Shown in pieces: positions 34,425 through 47,189 of a stretch of DNA of 64,000 nt (the stretch's first letter is position 1; the number at the start of each line of letters is the position of its first letter). Both the position numbers and the translations under genes were made by a program. Source of the DNA: Vandiemenella viatica. Taxonomy: Eukaryota; Arthropoda; Insecta; Orthoptera; Morabidae. The notes below the pieces were generated by a model. That model was not told the origin of the DNA. It saw only the letters and a program-made list of their open reading frames with translations, and did no database searches. The stretch spans positions 280,675,930-280,739,929 of the forward strand of contig JARYHS010008074.1 in assembly GCA_031002005.1 (NCBI GenBank), written 5' to 3'.

Positions 34425-34655
34425 CGGTCAGGTAGCTCAGTGGTTAAAGCGCTTGCTTACTGATGTTTGGGTCGTGGTCTCCGGTTCAAATCTCCGTGGG
34501 GGCCAAGATCATTAAAATAAAAGTTTTGATCGTAAGAGTCACGCCTGGGCCGTCGGTTATTCGGATTGAATGTTAAACTGTAGATATCACAAAGTTAGGG
34601 GTGCAATGAGAGGCAAATCGCAGGTAGTCTTGCAATGCTGTAGGTGTACAGTTTT
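34425..34655 (+). repeat. tRNA-derived SINE (family C)
   Basis: A box TAGCTCAGTGGTTAAAGCG (about 34434-34452) and B box GGTTCAAATCT (about 34483-34493) give a convincing RNA polymerase III promoter. A unique body with CGGATTGAATGTTAAACTGT follows. The acceptor arms do not pair and the element continues well past a tRNA, so it is a SINE rather than a functional tRNA gene. Confidence 0.75.
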
Positions 34656-36295
34656 TTACGTTATATTATTCCCTCAGGGGTGATTCACAGTCAGTGTGTG
34701 TGTGGTCAGCAGTAATAATACTATAAATGCGGAATTAAGTCTCTGTCTTTTGTTACGTTTTGTTACCGATATTGACTGAATTCGACAAGAAAATCTGTAG
34801 GGAGGGCACAGGACATTTTTTTTTCGGTATGTGACAGTTGTAGTCACGATTTAGAACTTATCGAATAGTGACAGAGAGACGGATGTGTGTGTTAGTCTGT
34901 AATGTTACGTCGCTTGCTCATGCTGTGATTCTCGCGCATTATGTTCGTGTATAATTGGTTATTAATTTTAGTTTAGAGAAAAAAACGTATTATTTAGTGT
35001 AGATGTCGATTTTTTCTGTCCTATTACTTTATGTCTGCTTAAATGTTTCTGGCACCAGTTTATTTTGCCTTCTTTTCTGACTTGCCTTGTGGGCGTAAAC
35101 TGTCCTAAGTTGTAGCTTTGGCAGAGCACGAGCAGCTATAGTTAATAGTACCCAAGAATCGGATGCTCACGCTGAAAAAAGAAGAAAAGACCAAGCTGAA
35201 ATAAAGATGCCCCTAGTTAACACCCCCACCCCATTTTCCCACATCCCCTCACCTTCGTTTGTTTTTCTGTTTTTAATTATGTTGGAAATTGATTCTCTTC
35301 AAGAGAAGGTTTGTCGGTAGAATGATATAGTGATGGCTTTCCTGTCATATTATGCCGACTCGGTGTTAATATGGACCAATCCTTCGTTACCAACAACTTT
35401 CTTTACTCAATTCTGGCAAAGAAATTCTTAATCCACGCGTACGAAGTTGCGGGTATCAGCTAATAGGAAATAAAAATCACTGTTTTAAAAGAAACAACCA
35501 CTTCATTTATTTAAACTGTATCTGCTACCAACAATCAACATTTAGAACACTCTTGACAGCACTTCTTAATATGCTCCAACACAAATTACATTTATATTAC
35601 AATTTCCACACTACAGAGCTCTGAAACGCGCCTGTGCGTTACGGCAACTATCAGAGACCGTATTTACACGAACTACTCAACTCTCAGCTGTTATCAGCGT
35701 GACCGCCAAAGATTCCAAACATCAGCTAACGATACTAGCATTTTGCTAGCCCCCAAAATTATATATGCTACGGCTTGTACAAATCCTACGATACACAGAT
35801 TAATTTACGGACATTAATACAATTATTCACAAACACGTAATAAAGAAAAAATAGTAATAATATAAAAATGATTGGTGGCGTGTGATGTTGTCATAAATTC
35901 AGTAATCGCACTTGATGAAACCTTACATTAATGGTACTTCTGTTCACACAGAAAGCTGGAGTTATCTGTGATTTGGTAAATCGTAAGTTAGTTAGTCTTT
36001 AAGCAGTGGATGCTTCGAATCTAACCAACCGTTCCTTTAAATAAGATAAAATCCTTTTAAAAAGAATGTCTCATCTGAAGCTGAAAGTGAATTTGAGGTT
36101 CTGCTCCTTGTAAGTTGATCGAGGCGCCAACTTATCCCTACACAACAGTTGTCACTGAATCCGAGTTTCAACGTCTAATTTGTTGGAGGAAGACCTCGCT
36201 GGCTATCAGGGCTCTAAACCAACATCGCGTGAGTGAGCAGTTGCACAGAAATATTAAAATAGCAAAAGACGGAGTACCACAAGCATTTCAGTCTT
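34656..36295. other. Unassigned DNA, no gene seen
   Basis: Nothing recognised over 1.6 kb. The 126-codon frame starting at 36115 runs into a SINE and is not coding. Confidence 0.5.
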
Positions 36296-36495
36296 CATTG
36301 CTTGCACTGAGCTGTAACGCTCTGGCCTCGCGTTCGGGAGGACGCGGGTTCGAATTCCTGTCCGCTCATCCAGGTTTCGTTTCTCCAAGGTTTCTGCAAA
36401 TCACACCCTTGAAAATATTTATGGCCGAATTCCTTCCCGTTCCTCATCCCCCGTCCTTTCCTGCCTCTAATGACCTTGAATTCCTTAGTTGGTAA
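36296..36495 (+). repeat. SINE family A, forward copy with tRNA head
   Basis: Head GAGCTGTAACGCTCTGGCCT and B box GGGTTCGAATTCC (about 36347-36359), then CATCCAGGTTTCG, CAAATCACACCCTTG, ATGGCCGAATTCCTTCCCGT and the family tail CTCTAATGACCTTGAA. Confidence 0.8.
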
Positions 36496-38532
36496 GTGAT
36501 CTGTTTGAACTGATTTTCGGGGTAACTTATTAGTGAAGCATATTTGACTAGCTGGGCAGAATTATGGTTGGCTTAATTGCCTTGAAATAATAACACATTA
36601 CGGACGCCTTTTACCGAAATAAGATTAATTTATTGATATAATTATTGTAATTTAATAAGTGTGATGACGCTCCTTTTTATTTTTGATCTTAGTATTTAAC
36701 AAATATCTTTAATTTTTTCGACAACACTGCACAGTCACAAAGTTAATGGTAGATATTATTGTGCTTCCAAAATAATCCACAGCTCGACCGTAGTCTCTGG
36801 TCGAGTCACAGTTAGGAAGCATTTTGATTGGCTGGATAGTACAGAAGTTTCGAAGATGAATGTCTTCGTCTCGAGTATGGTTTGAGATACGGACATGATA
36901 ATCATAAATGATCATAATGAATGAAACAGGGTGGTGATAATATGGATTAGAAATACTTGGGCCGTATATATCGCTTAAGCAGCAAAATATCCTTTAAACC
37001 TCAATAATACTAGCTTACCATAACAATAATATTATTTCAATCATATCCTTATCTGTAGGATCCTACGTAATTACTGACAAAGCTTCAGTTTCAACAGGGA
37101 GTCTCACTGGGCTCACCTTACCGTATCAGGTGTCAAACAACGTTAATAGTACTTAATTACTAGAAAAATAAGCAGGTAATACTAATGCATTTAGTTTCTA
37201 GCAGCAGTATTTCGATAACAAAGTTAGTATTTTACAAAAAAATTTGTTCACAGTACTTCACTGCCTAATGAATTTCCAAGCCGGATTAAAATAGTGAAAA
37301 GCTCTTCAAAGAATCCCAAATTTGAACACGCTTTAAAATTTCGAAATACGAATTTATATCTATCTGTACTTTCTCTTCACTGTCATACAAGAAGAATATT
37401 AAAACAAATTCGGTTCTACATAACATCAATACACTTTGTTTTGCAGTTCATCCTTTTATCATTTTTTTCCTGTTTATTCCAAGGACACTGGTTCATCAAA
37501 ATGTATCTAATTGGTCTTTGTTGTGTAAATAAAATGTGAATCACTTGTAAGGTCCACATGTTACACATGTCATATTATTTTACTTTTTATTGACACCTTA
37601 TATTATGCTGTTAACTTACTAACATGATGGGGTCAATCCTTTACTAGTCGTTCACTCCAATTAAATTGCTACAAACATTTTAAGCTGAAAATAACAGCAC
37701 CAAAATCGCTATTTCACAACACAAGACTTTGCCATCTCTACAAGAGTAGTAAACTACGGCGGCGTAACACATGTCTGCTAACACTTGAGGACAAACATAG
37801 TAGCCATCACCTGAAACAAGAATTAACGAAACTGTGCTTACAAAGCTTATGGGGTTAGGAAATTTACCTCACACCTTGTGAATCAGGACCGTGCTTAATA
37901 ATATTGCGTTACTGTTTTAGTTACCAGGCCTGGTTAGTGTCCGGTTGAACCGTGAAACTTTGGAAGGTATGGACTGAATTCCTAATCCAACTATGTAGAT
38001 ATCAGTTTTGCAAAACAATTCCACATAAGACAATTCTATGGGTGATTTGGAATGAAACTCAACATAAAGCATAATATTAAACGTTTCATTTTACTGCGTT
38101 TTTATCCATCACGCAGTAAGTGTTACCGATAATATTCATCAAAGAGTATTTATCTTACCAGTGAGGTTTGGTAACGGCTCGGAAAAATTAATTATCATAC
38201 CTTATCTTAAAAAGCACGTGCGAAATGTTGACAGTAAGGAGACTTTCCAACTCAGATAAGACAAAAATTAACTCTAAGCGGATAAAGATAAGAAAATTTT
38301 TAATTAAGTTCAGGCATTTTTATCAATCATAAGCAGAGGCAGAAGCGCTATTTTGATGTTAGATATTAAAAAAATGATTTATTCATTATAATTCTTAGAA
38401 GATAAGATAATAGTATGTTTAGGGGACTCCGTTCACCAGTTTCGGTCTCAAAATAGCTTTTTGCCTTTTTTGTGCATCGAATAGCTTACAGAAAGCGTTG
38501 TATTCAATTTCGATATCTCAACGAATATTTTG
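36496..38532. other. Unassigned DNA, no gene seen
   Basis: AT-rich, about 2 kb. No repeat family or coding frame recognised. Confidence 0.5.
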
Positions 38533-38541
38533 CTGTCATTT

Positions 38542-38792
38542 TTTTTTAATTGGATTTACGTCTCTCAACATCTAGGTCTTTAGAGACGGGAAAGGATGGG
38601 GGGCAAGGATGGGGGCAAGGAATGGGAAGGAATTCGGCCATGGCCTTTTGAAGGAAGCATCCCGGCATTTGCCTGGAGTGATTTGGGAAACCATGGAAAA
38701 CCCAAATCTGGATGCCCGGACGGGGATCGAACCGCCGTCCTCCCGAATGCGAGGCGAGAACGCTATCCGTTACACCGCCACGCTCGGTTGGT
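38542..38792 (-). repeat. SINE family A, young copy 1
   Basis: 251 bp between CTGTCATTT duplications (38533-38541, 38793-38801). The reverse-strand head has B box GGTTCGATCCC and the body ends in GTCTCTAAAGACCTAG before the A-tail. It is about 95% identical by eye to the copy at 39.3 kb, only 0.5 kb away, so insertion was recent. Confidence 0.92.
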
Positions 38793-38801
38793 CTGTCATT
38801 T

Positions 38802-39303
38802 CTCTGATGGGGTCTCGACTGTTTCCGCATTATGTATGTCTCACTACTTGAGTTAACAGTTGTAAAGAGATTATGTAGGGTAAAACATGGTTTGAGCCGT
38901 TAGTTTTTCAAATGGAGAAATTCTAATTTTTCCAAGTTAATTCAATTTTGAATCGGTTAAATCTAAATTTTTCTTCGATGATTTAATGGAGCCTGAAAAA
39001 TGCAAAAGAAATCAAGCCATGTGGACCTGAATAACATATAATAATGGCCAACTCAAAGTTCAGATTTATTGTTATAAGAAACTTCGTGGCATTTGATAAT
39101 AGCCTATTGTGAACGCTATAACTAGTATAGAAATTAACGCATTGTATTTATCCGCATTAAGTAATTTTCGTTCATGTTTTCGATAAAATTTAATTATCAA
39201 ACTGATGCGACTTCTGCACGGTAAACCCTAGTTCATTATTAGTATTTTATTTATTTTTCGAAAGAACTCTCCTCTCATTTTATGAGCTTACTGTCCTTAA
39301 TTT
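38802..39303. other. Unassigned DNA between two SINEs
   Basis: AT-rich spacer. No gene or repeat seen. Confidence 0.5.
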
Positions 39304-39316
39304 TCCGTTGATACAT

Positions 39317-39565
39317 TTTTTTTTTTACTGCTTTACGTCTCTCAACAACGAGGTCTTTAGAGACGGGAAAGGATGGGGGGCAAGAATGGGGGCAAGGAAT
39401 GGGAAGGAATTCGGCCATGGCCATTTGAAGGAAGCATCCCGGCATTTGCCTGGAGTGATTTGGGAAACCATGGAAAACCCAAATCAGGATGCCCGGACGG
39501 GGATTCGAACCGCCGTCCTCCCGAATGCGAGGCGAGAATGCTAACCGTTACACCGCCACGCTCTG
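39317..39565 (-). repeat. SINE family A, young copy 2
   Basis: 249 bp with a perfect 13-bp target duplication TCCGTTGATACAT (39304-39316, 39566-39578). The tRNA head has B box GGTTCGAATCCCC and the body matches copy 1 nearly throughout. The open frames on both strands here follow the SINE sequence and are not genes. Confidence 0.93.
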
Positions 39566-39578
39566 TCCGTTGATACAT

Positions 39579-41045
39579 GATAGTTGAATAAGAATCTCCG
39601 TAACCGTTGTCTGTCACAGGGCTATTAGCAGTTAAATGAATTCAGTTGGAGACTTCAGATACGCAGGTTTTGACGTGAATATCTCCCAAAGTTCGGTACT
39701 GGGTGGTCCGAAAATTATGAGTGACATGAAGATTACTAGATTACTGAGTGGAGGAGAAAGTGGTGAATGACGTTCAACAGAGAAAGTTTGAGAGGGCCAA
39801 GTGTATTAGCCAGAATCCCTCCTGCACCCCGCATGTCGTGGGGAAGGGATGCGATTGGTCGTTTAAGGAAAATGGCGATTCAGTGTACTCCGATAGACCT
39901 TAGAGGCCACACCCCACTCGTTTTTCGAGGGAGCTGTGGGGCAAAAAAAAAAAACATCATTTTGTATGAAATATACTAAGGTTGATAAATTAAGATCATT
40001 TCAAGATCGATAGAAGAAAATTTCAAAAAACTCTAACACTTTGAAAGTAAAAATGTCAAAGTACATGGCAAGAAAATGAAAGTAGAAACAGCGGGATGCA
40101 GGCAGAATTGAAACAAACCCTCTAGGAAATGCTGAGGTGTGCCAGCTATATCGTTTGAGCAAGGGACTAGCGGTGTGGGGGAGAGAGTTACGGCAGCGAA
40201 ACTGCGTGCGATTACAGAGGGACACAGTGACAACACAGTCAACCAGCTTCAGCATGTTCTAATATTAAGTTCGCCTTGTATACCTAAATAAATCTTCAGA
40301 GTATTTAGCGCTAACTTTTTGTGTACCTAAATAAAATGTTAAGTTGTAAATAATATTTTTACTTCTGTAGAACCAGTGTTGTAGCCGTAGAGTACTGAGT
40401 AAAATTTGTAGCAGTTAATACCTACTAACAGTTTCTCTTATGAACCTAAATAAAAGGTTAAGTTATAAACAATATATACTCGTATGTTGTTTTGCTGGCT
40501 AAGTGGCTAAAGAAAGGCGTTATTCACTTTAACACTTGCTGCTGTAGCTCAGATTAGTACATACGACCATTTTTATGAGTTCAGTTTACCAAAAACTGAA
40601 TATCATATTAAAAATTGTGTTAAATTATAGTCTTTCGGCTTCCTAAAAAAAACACCAGAAATAAAGAAAACATATTTTTTTATACACTATAGCGTCTGAT
40701 GAGTAGATATTTAGAGCTCGTTAAGTATTTTAAGTACACACTTTTTTTTAAAATTTTTGTTTGAAAAAAATAGATGCAAACGCTCGTCAGACTTGTCAAT
40801 TCCGTACCATTTTTTCTGTCGGGTCTATCTCAAAACGGTATTCCCTAGGAATTTGAAATTTTTACCCAATAACAATCATATATAGTTTCTAAGGAACAAA
40901 TACTAAAAGTGCTTACAGCCACACAGTTACTAGTTGCAAATAAAACAAGCAAACATTTTTATTTTCAGTTTACGTCGTCGTGTATGTATACGATTTTACT
41001 GAAAGCAGAAGCAGTCACTGTTCAGTACCCAACATCCACCAACAG
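39579..41045. other. Unassigned DNA, no gene seen
   Basis: AT-rich with several direct repeats of a CCTAAATAAA-type word near 40280-40455, but nothing I can classify. Confidence 0.45.
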
Positions 41046-41375
41046 ATTTTTTACCTCCCACATAAAACGTGGGTTGCCCTTAACAGGGCACGAACCAACT
41101 ACGGGTTGTGCCGTTCACTGATGTCTAAGTGGGACATGAGAACATCATCCAGCTGTGACTTGTGCGCCAAAACAGAGAATCCGGCATATTGTCTCTGAGT
41201 AACAGGGCGTACGAAGCCTTTGCTAAAGTCTGTAGCTCTGCTAAATAGGTTGAACAATCGGGACTTAAAAGTTTAAATTTTTATTTCGGTTCACTTGTAG
41301 ATTGTTCTTATATGACACATTGTTATTTATTGTATTTTACTATATGTATTGCCTATTTTTCTATAACCTAATAAA
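41046..41375 (+). pseudogene. Jockey-type retrotransposon 3' end fragment
   Basis: LPHKTWVALNRARTNYGLCR, SLMSKWDMRTSSSCDLCAKT and, after a frameshift, LLNRLNNRDLKV match the terminal cysteine-containing domain of arthropod Jockey-type elements (LNRIRTGHG.C, KW....SP.CDCG). A short AT-rich 3' end with AATAAATAAA-like sequence follows. Only the last ~80 residues survive. Confidence 0.7.
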
Positions 41376-42340
41376 TAAATTGAAACTGCTCTTAATTCAA
41401 AGTGTTTAGCATTCTAAGAGACATAAATCACAAATCTTTCATAAACGTTCTTGGGACTTCCACAAGGAGCACGTGTCAGTTTAGTGCCATAATTTTTATA
41501 AAGTTTATTGGAAACTAAGAAATGGCCTGGCGGTGGGAGCGGTGACGTGGCGCGGCGTTGAGAGCCGTGGAGCTGAATCCTCTGCCTAATCTGAAAATGT
41601 GTCAAGCATTGAGCTTTGTACCACACGACTATCTACTGATGTAGACTTATGACTATTCGAATACACAACACTAATTCTGCAAGGCTCGACTCTCAGTTCC
41701 CCGATTGTTGAAAATAAAAGTATGCATAAAAATATATTTCAGTGCACTACCACCGTGTAAGTGATATGATGATTATTAGTCAGCACTAAGTTACTATTTC
41801 CCTCTCTTGGCAAACCGGCCGCCACCTGTAGACCAATGTTTCTTTGTGTTGTTTCTGCTTTGACTCGCCGAGTCGCTACAACTGAGACAAAAATAGCGTT
41901 TGTTCCTCTATATATAACTTCATTCATTTTCTATTCGTGGATTTTAAAACAGTGCACACATCAGTTGGAAGGCATTCAGGAATGCCGAAGTGTCGTGGGG
42001 ACACCAGTCATCGGGCGGCCCACGGCTGCACAGCTGGGAATTCAGCGCCGGAGACAGTGCTGGCGGCTAACCAAACCTTGTTGTCTGGCCCGCGCTAAGC
42101 CTTATTCTGCTTGACGACTGTACTCGACAAGTCACATTAAGCTGCTGGTCCTTAACCGAGTCAGAGAAACGTAACACATACACATTTTGAAAACATATTA
42201 TCAACCTGTCTTTTCGTACAATGTGGCACTGCATTATAAACACGCAATTAAACCACTATTGCTATAACCGACTATAGTTTTGACTACTTTATTAATTTAA
42301 ATTCCATAATTTTATTACTTTATCAATCATAAATTTGTAT
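41376..42340. other. Unassigned DNA with a GC-richer patch
   Basis: About 41960-42110 is GC-richer with a 92-codon forward frame (41836-42114) that matches nothing I know. Confidence 0.4.
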
Positions 42341-42592
42341 TTAAGAAAACTGAAAAACTGCCTTATGAGGTGTGTCTGTCTCATTTCTCCTTCCACTTAA
42401 ATTCTTCAAAATACGAGCCATAAAAGAATTGATATCACCTCCTATTTCCTGACTTTGTACACTCGTATTTAATTTCTTATTTACGAAATAAACATACAAC
42501 ATCTCCGCACAACACGGTAGTAACAAAAAGAAAATAATTATAACGAAGTGTCTTCTTTTTAATAATTGCAGCATATAGTAGCAAGGAATCAA
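42341..42592 (-). CDS. Small membrane-type ORF, uncertain
   Basis: An 83-codon reverse frame. From the second Met the peptide reads MLQLLKRRHFVIIIFFLLLP, a short basic start followed by a 15-20 residue hydrophobic segment, then a polar tail rich in N, S and R with two possible N-glycosylation sites (NTS, NLS, NET). This is the layout of a type II membrane or signal-anchored N-terminus. No splice donor is evident at the end and no homologue is recognised. In AT-rich DNA such a frame can easily arise by chance. Confidence 0.15.
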   Translation of the reverse strand: MIPCYYMLQLLKRRHFVIIIFFLLLPCCAEMLYVYFVNKKLNTSVQSQEIGGDINSFMARILKNLSGRRNETDTPHKAVFQFS

Positions 42593-43699
42593 GAAGAATT
42601 TTCTTCAGAGATGGATATAAAGAATGTAAATCATCATGTTATTGGAGACTGAAATGGTATGTGAAAATTTTAAGAAAAGAACCTTCAGATAAGCGGATTT
42701 TTAAATTTTCTAACAGGATACAATTGAAGGGTAGTACTCTAAAGCACGACATGGCTTATAGAATGTAACGAAGATATTTGAAATGTGGTTGGTTATATAT
42801 AAGTAAGCTTACTGCCGTTGAGTAGAAATCAAGTGAACTTGTGTGTTAAATGAGTCCGGTGACTGATGACAAAAATATATGGCCTTGTGGAAAGAAAATG
42901 CCCAATACGCGAAGGTAAATACAGACTTTAATTCTCTACCTCATACAGAAAAATAATGAACCAGAGAAACACTTCAGAAACAGTCATGAATATGAAATAA
43001 GCAGGATCGAATTGAAAACTGAAAATCTTCATTCGAATGCTAGTTCTCGCGATTATTGTTAGGTCGTTGTTGTATTTCCCAGCATAAACTTTTAAAAATC
43101 CTGAATTGTTTGACTGTTATATCACATTTTCCTCCAAGCATATATTTAACACTTTATCATAAATCGTTTGGAGCATTAGTCCATCTATGTAACTTATATT
43201 TTTTTACTGCACATAAAGGCTCTAAGAGATGTTTTGAAAAATACCGGAGTTATGTCAATAGTTACAGATTATAACTTTATGATCTTCAATATATGTTAAG
43301 GCTATTTTGAATTCTTGACATCATATTTCAGCAGTAACATCGATTAGTATATTATAAGTAATTAAAGCTTAAATTATAATAATAAGCAAATGATACTTGG
43401 TTTTCTTCATATCCTGGACCGTGGACACTTGAGTTGCGAGAAGCAATTTACGTTCTTGCCCGCGATTCTATTTAGATGAATGGGATTCACGGGAAAAAAC
43501 TACTAATTCGATTTTGATGCACTGTATAGCCCATGGTCCGCGGTAGAATAGGGTACGTTTCACTTTGACGTGAAGTCGGAAAGCTGAGAAACTCAAAGTA
43601 AAAGCTTCCACAAACTGGAATCAATTTTTCGTTGAAGACGATTAACTCCAGTCGAAATTTTTGTCGTGATTTCAGCGTACGAGTGGCATCGTATTAGAT
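42593..43699. other. Unassigned DNA, no gene seen
   Basis: AT-rich. No domain, RNA gene or repeat family recognised. Confidence 0.5.
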
Positions 43700-44640
43700 A
43701 TGTTACTAATATTTAATTAAATTGCGATGGAGAGTACGTTCGGGCGGCAATTTCACTACACACCCAACTTCTCCTCTTTCCTGTACCCACCTCCATTTGC
43801 CTTCTGCAAATTTTAGCTTTAAATTCTTTCAACGTTTTTGATAAATTATTCATAATTTCTCTTGGTAACTTATTCCAATCCCTGACACCCTCACCTAAAA
43901 AAAGAGAATCTTCCTACACCCTTGTTCCTGAAATCGAGTGCCAGCTTGTGGTCATGGTCATCTTTTCCCTTCCATGCATTACTTTTAATTCTTATACCAA
44001 TATCTTTCCATGTTTTATCACTTGTACACTCTCATTTTTTTATCTGCTTAACGTCTCTCTAACAGCGAGGTCTTTAGAGACAGGGAAAGGATGGGGGGGG
44101 GCAAGGAATGGGAAGGAATTTTGCCATGGCCTTTTGAAGGAAGCATACCGGCATTTGCCTGGAGTGATTTGAGAAACCATGGAAAACCCAATGTACACTC
44201 TCATGACCCTCTTCACCCTTCTCCTGTCTTCCAATGAATGCCATTACAGCTCTTTTATCATATCTGTTACTGATTCCATTCTGTGGTAGTTTCCAGAAAC
44301 AAATCTAGCAGCCCTTTTTTGCACCCTCTCCAACTTCTGTATTTGATACGCAAAATGTGGGTCTCATTCTACACTAACATATTCAAGCAATGGTCTGACC
44401 AAATTTTGTAACCCAGTTCCTTTACTTCTCTCTTACATCCCCTCATCACTCTCTCCAACAAGTGCAGAATTTTGAAACCTTTTCCTACTATCTGACCAAT
44501 GTGTCCTGCGCCAATTAAGCTTTTTATCAAATGTAATGCCAAGATATTTACATTTCAAGTCTTCAACTAGCAATTCTTTCCCCACCTTTTAAACTTAATC
44601 ACCCTTTAAGTTTTTAATTTGTGTATCTAACAAGCCGTTA
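43700..44640 (-). pseudogene. CR1/Jockey-like reverse transcriptase tail, SINE-interrupted
   Basis: Reverse-strand remnant of the same family as 9.9-10.4 kb: the 3' UTR (CTCTCCATCGCAATTTAATT, about 43735-43710 reversed), LSKTLKEFKAKI, a WNKLP-like region, and upstream a KCKYLGITFDKKL-like segment near 44545-44505. It is interrupted at 44036-44191 by a truncated SINE with its own 13-bp duplication. Numerous stops; the catalytic core is missing. Confidence 0.8.
44036..44191 (-). repeat. SINE family A, 5'-truncated copy in the RT fragment
   Basis: Perfect 13-bp duplication TGTACACTCTCAT at 44023-44035 and 44192-44204. The copy has the 3' tail and body but stops at the TGGAAAACCCA block, lacking the whole tRNA head. 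Confidence 0.93.
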
Positions 44641-47185
44641 ACGGTGACATAATTTGTTTTTGAGTGGTGCTTACTTTATCACTCCTCGCCGGCGAAGTTG
44701 AGGGCAACAGCTAGTTAAATATAAAGACATTCAAGCTTTTTCACAAAGGAATAGAACTGAATTTATCAATAGTCCAGAATAATCAATTAGAAAAGTAAGC
44801 CGATAGGAACTACGAGACATTATACAAGCTGGCTACCACAGAAGAAAGTTACAGTTTCGCCTCCTGTATAAGAAGTTGAAGTCGCGAGAGACAAAGGGTA
44901 CACAAATCTAGGCGCAAGTCTCCACGAGCCCGCATTCCGCTGACTTACGCCGCCCACTGTCGTGTGTATGGTCATCACAGGACTTGGCTGACAATGGAGG
45001 TTTGATTCATCCAAAACTTACATTCTCCGTAACATTTATCCGTTGAAGCTCGTGCACTACGAACTACATTCCACGAAGGATTCATATTTTTAAATGTATT
45101 TTAGAGGATATAGCCCTTTTATAACAGTGCCCCTCACATTATGAAATGTGAATTAGAATCTTTCTCTTTTGGAAATCTCCAAGTGTTATTTTCTCTCTCA
45201 ATTATATAATTCGATAATTAATTACGGTACGTACTTAATGTACAAACTGTCCTCTTCTTTAGTAACGCACGTCCTTCGGTGGACGAAGCTCAAGATTACA
45301 GTTCATTAGCGGATTTACTATTAGGCAGGTAAATGGGGTTCTTATTGAACAAGCAACTACAATCCGTTTGAGATAAACCGAACCTTTTTAAAATTTCATT
45401 ATGAATTCAGTTTGATATTACAATAAATTTGATATTAAATATTAAAATTTCGCGTTGAAAAACAGTGTCTAAATGTGATATGTTCACTCCATCTGTACCT
45501 GTAACGCTGCAAGCGCAATTAATTAACCCAAAACTCCTTTCGCTGTAGGCAGAGCACACTGGATGCGTGCCATCCCGAAAGCATAAGACTCAGGCGCCGT
45601 TTAGGCCAAGTGAGCACCCCTCTGCCTTCAAGCCAAGTAGTTCAATGTTCACGATCATTCCAACTCGAAAACAGTCGATATGAAGAAAAAATAGTATGGT
45701 TTCACATTACACATCCTTTGAACACACACAGTAAATGAAGTATACTTTGCTTGGTGAACTTCACGGGTGATCAATTCGTAAAGTGTTCATCAAGAAATGA
45801 GGCTCAATAGGAAAATAAAATACTGTAGAAAGTACACAGAGATTGATGCCCAACAATGCTTTGAATGTGTCTCCTATTTCTAGTCCTGTTGTTTAACTGA
45901 GTAGCCACATTCTTATGCCTTGGTACTCAATTTGTTTCGTTATAAAAATATTTGCAACCCAAATATCATGTATTTCAGGGGAAAAACCTTATTGTAAATT
46001 ATACTTCTAAAATTAATACTTTATCACTACCGTGCTTCAAGCAGAATAGTTTTCTACAACCACAAGAAAACAGTTTGTATTTATTCTGTTCCTTAATAGA
46101 AAGAAATAAAATACTACGACAAATGTGGGTTATGACATACTGTAACCGCATATGAATACATCCAATAAAGCGTATGTATAAAAGCTTAGAATCCTTTTAA
46201 TAGAATTTAATTATTTCAACAATTAAGTCATTAATGTTTTATATGACAGTCGTTACAACACAGTCAGGAAAATACGTGATCTTAGATGAAATACTGTTAG
46301 CAACAACCCCTTACTAATAGCCATTCATTCAAATATTGCCTATGACGATTTGAAACAAAGGGAAATATCTTGCACAAAGGTCTTGTCGATTGTGCTATTG
46401 CAATAGATGTTAGAATCACGATCAGAGATGAAAGCTAGTCAAGCTCGCAGCACGCACTGTTCTTCAAACAATCATCTTAAGTTTTAATGAAACACAATTC
46501 TTGCTTAATTGATTCTGCTGAATAAAACATGTCATAAACTATATCATTGCTATAGAACACGATACAATATGAAACCCTGTATTAATAATCCAGTAATTGC
46601 TGTTCGTTGCTAAACCATGAAAATAGATTATTTAAGAGACGTTCCAATCTAATTTAACTTAGTTTAACCTCTAATAATTGTTATTTAAAGCTATTTAAAT
46701 AATTTGATACTAAACGGAATACAAACACAACACGCTTCGTTATTCGAACAACTCGTAGTTCCTCTATCGATGTACAAACAATGTTTCTCAGTGACTTTGG
46801 AAGTTATTTATTCTCCCAAAATGTTTCTAGATTTTTTACTAATTATATTTAAAACAACTAGTTAACTGTTCCATATTTTCACACTAAAATGTTATTTATT
46901 GGATCATAGCAGGTAAGCCCATTGACTCGAAACATTTTTCTTCCACAAACGAAAATGGGTAGCCAACTTGTAGCAAGCAGTCTCCCTATTATCTGCAGGA
47001 GGAAGAATCAACTCAATTTCGGTTGTTTACCACGTATCGAATAGTGGACATGAGCCTTCAGTGTTCAGCCCCCCCCCCCCCCCGTCCTTGTAAAATACCT
47101 TCCCACTGTCAAGTCATATCTAGCACGCTGCAGTTGTTAAGAACGGGTTAGTCCGGGTGATGGATGATACTTCTGAAACAAATTA
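44641..47185. other. Unassigned DNA, no gene seen
   Basis: About 2.5 kb of AT-rich DNA. A C-run (47069-47083) is the only simple repeat of note. No genes or repeat families recognised. Confidence 0.5.
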
Positions 47186-47189
47186 GCTT

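Noticed and set aside
34425..34505. Functional tRNA gene
   Set aside because: A and B boxes are good, but the acceptor arms do not pair and the repeat continues beyond a tRNA length.
38546..38856. Overlapping open frames of 80-94 codons on both strands, repeated at 39.3 kb
   Set aside because: They follow the SINE family A sequence; the same frames occur in other copies because of the SINE's composition.
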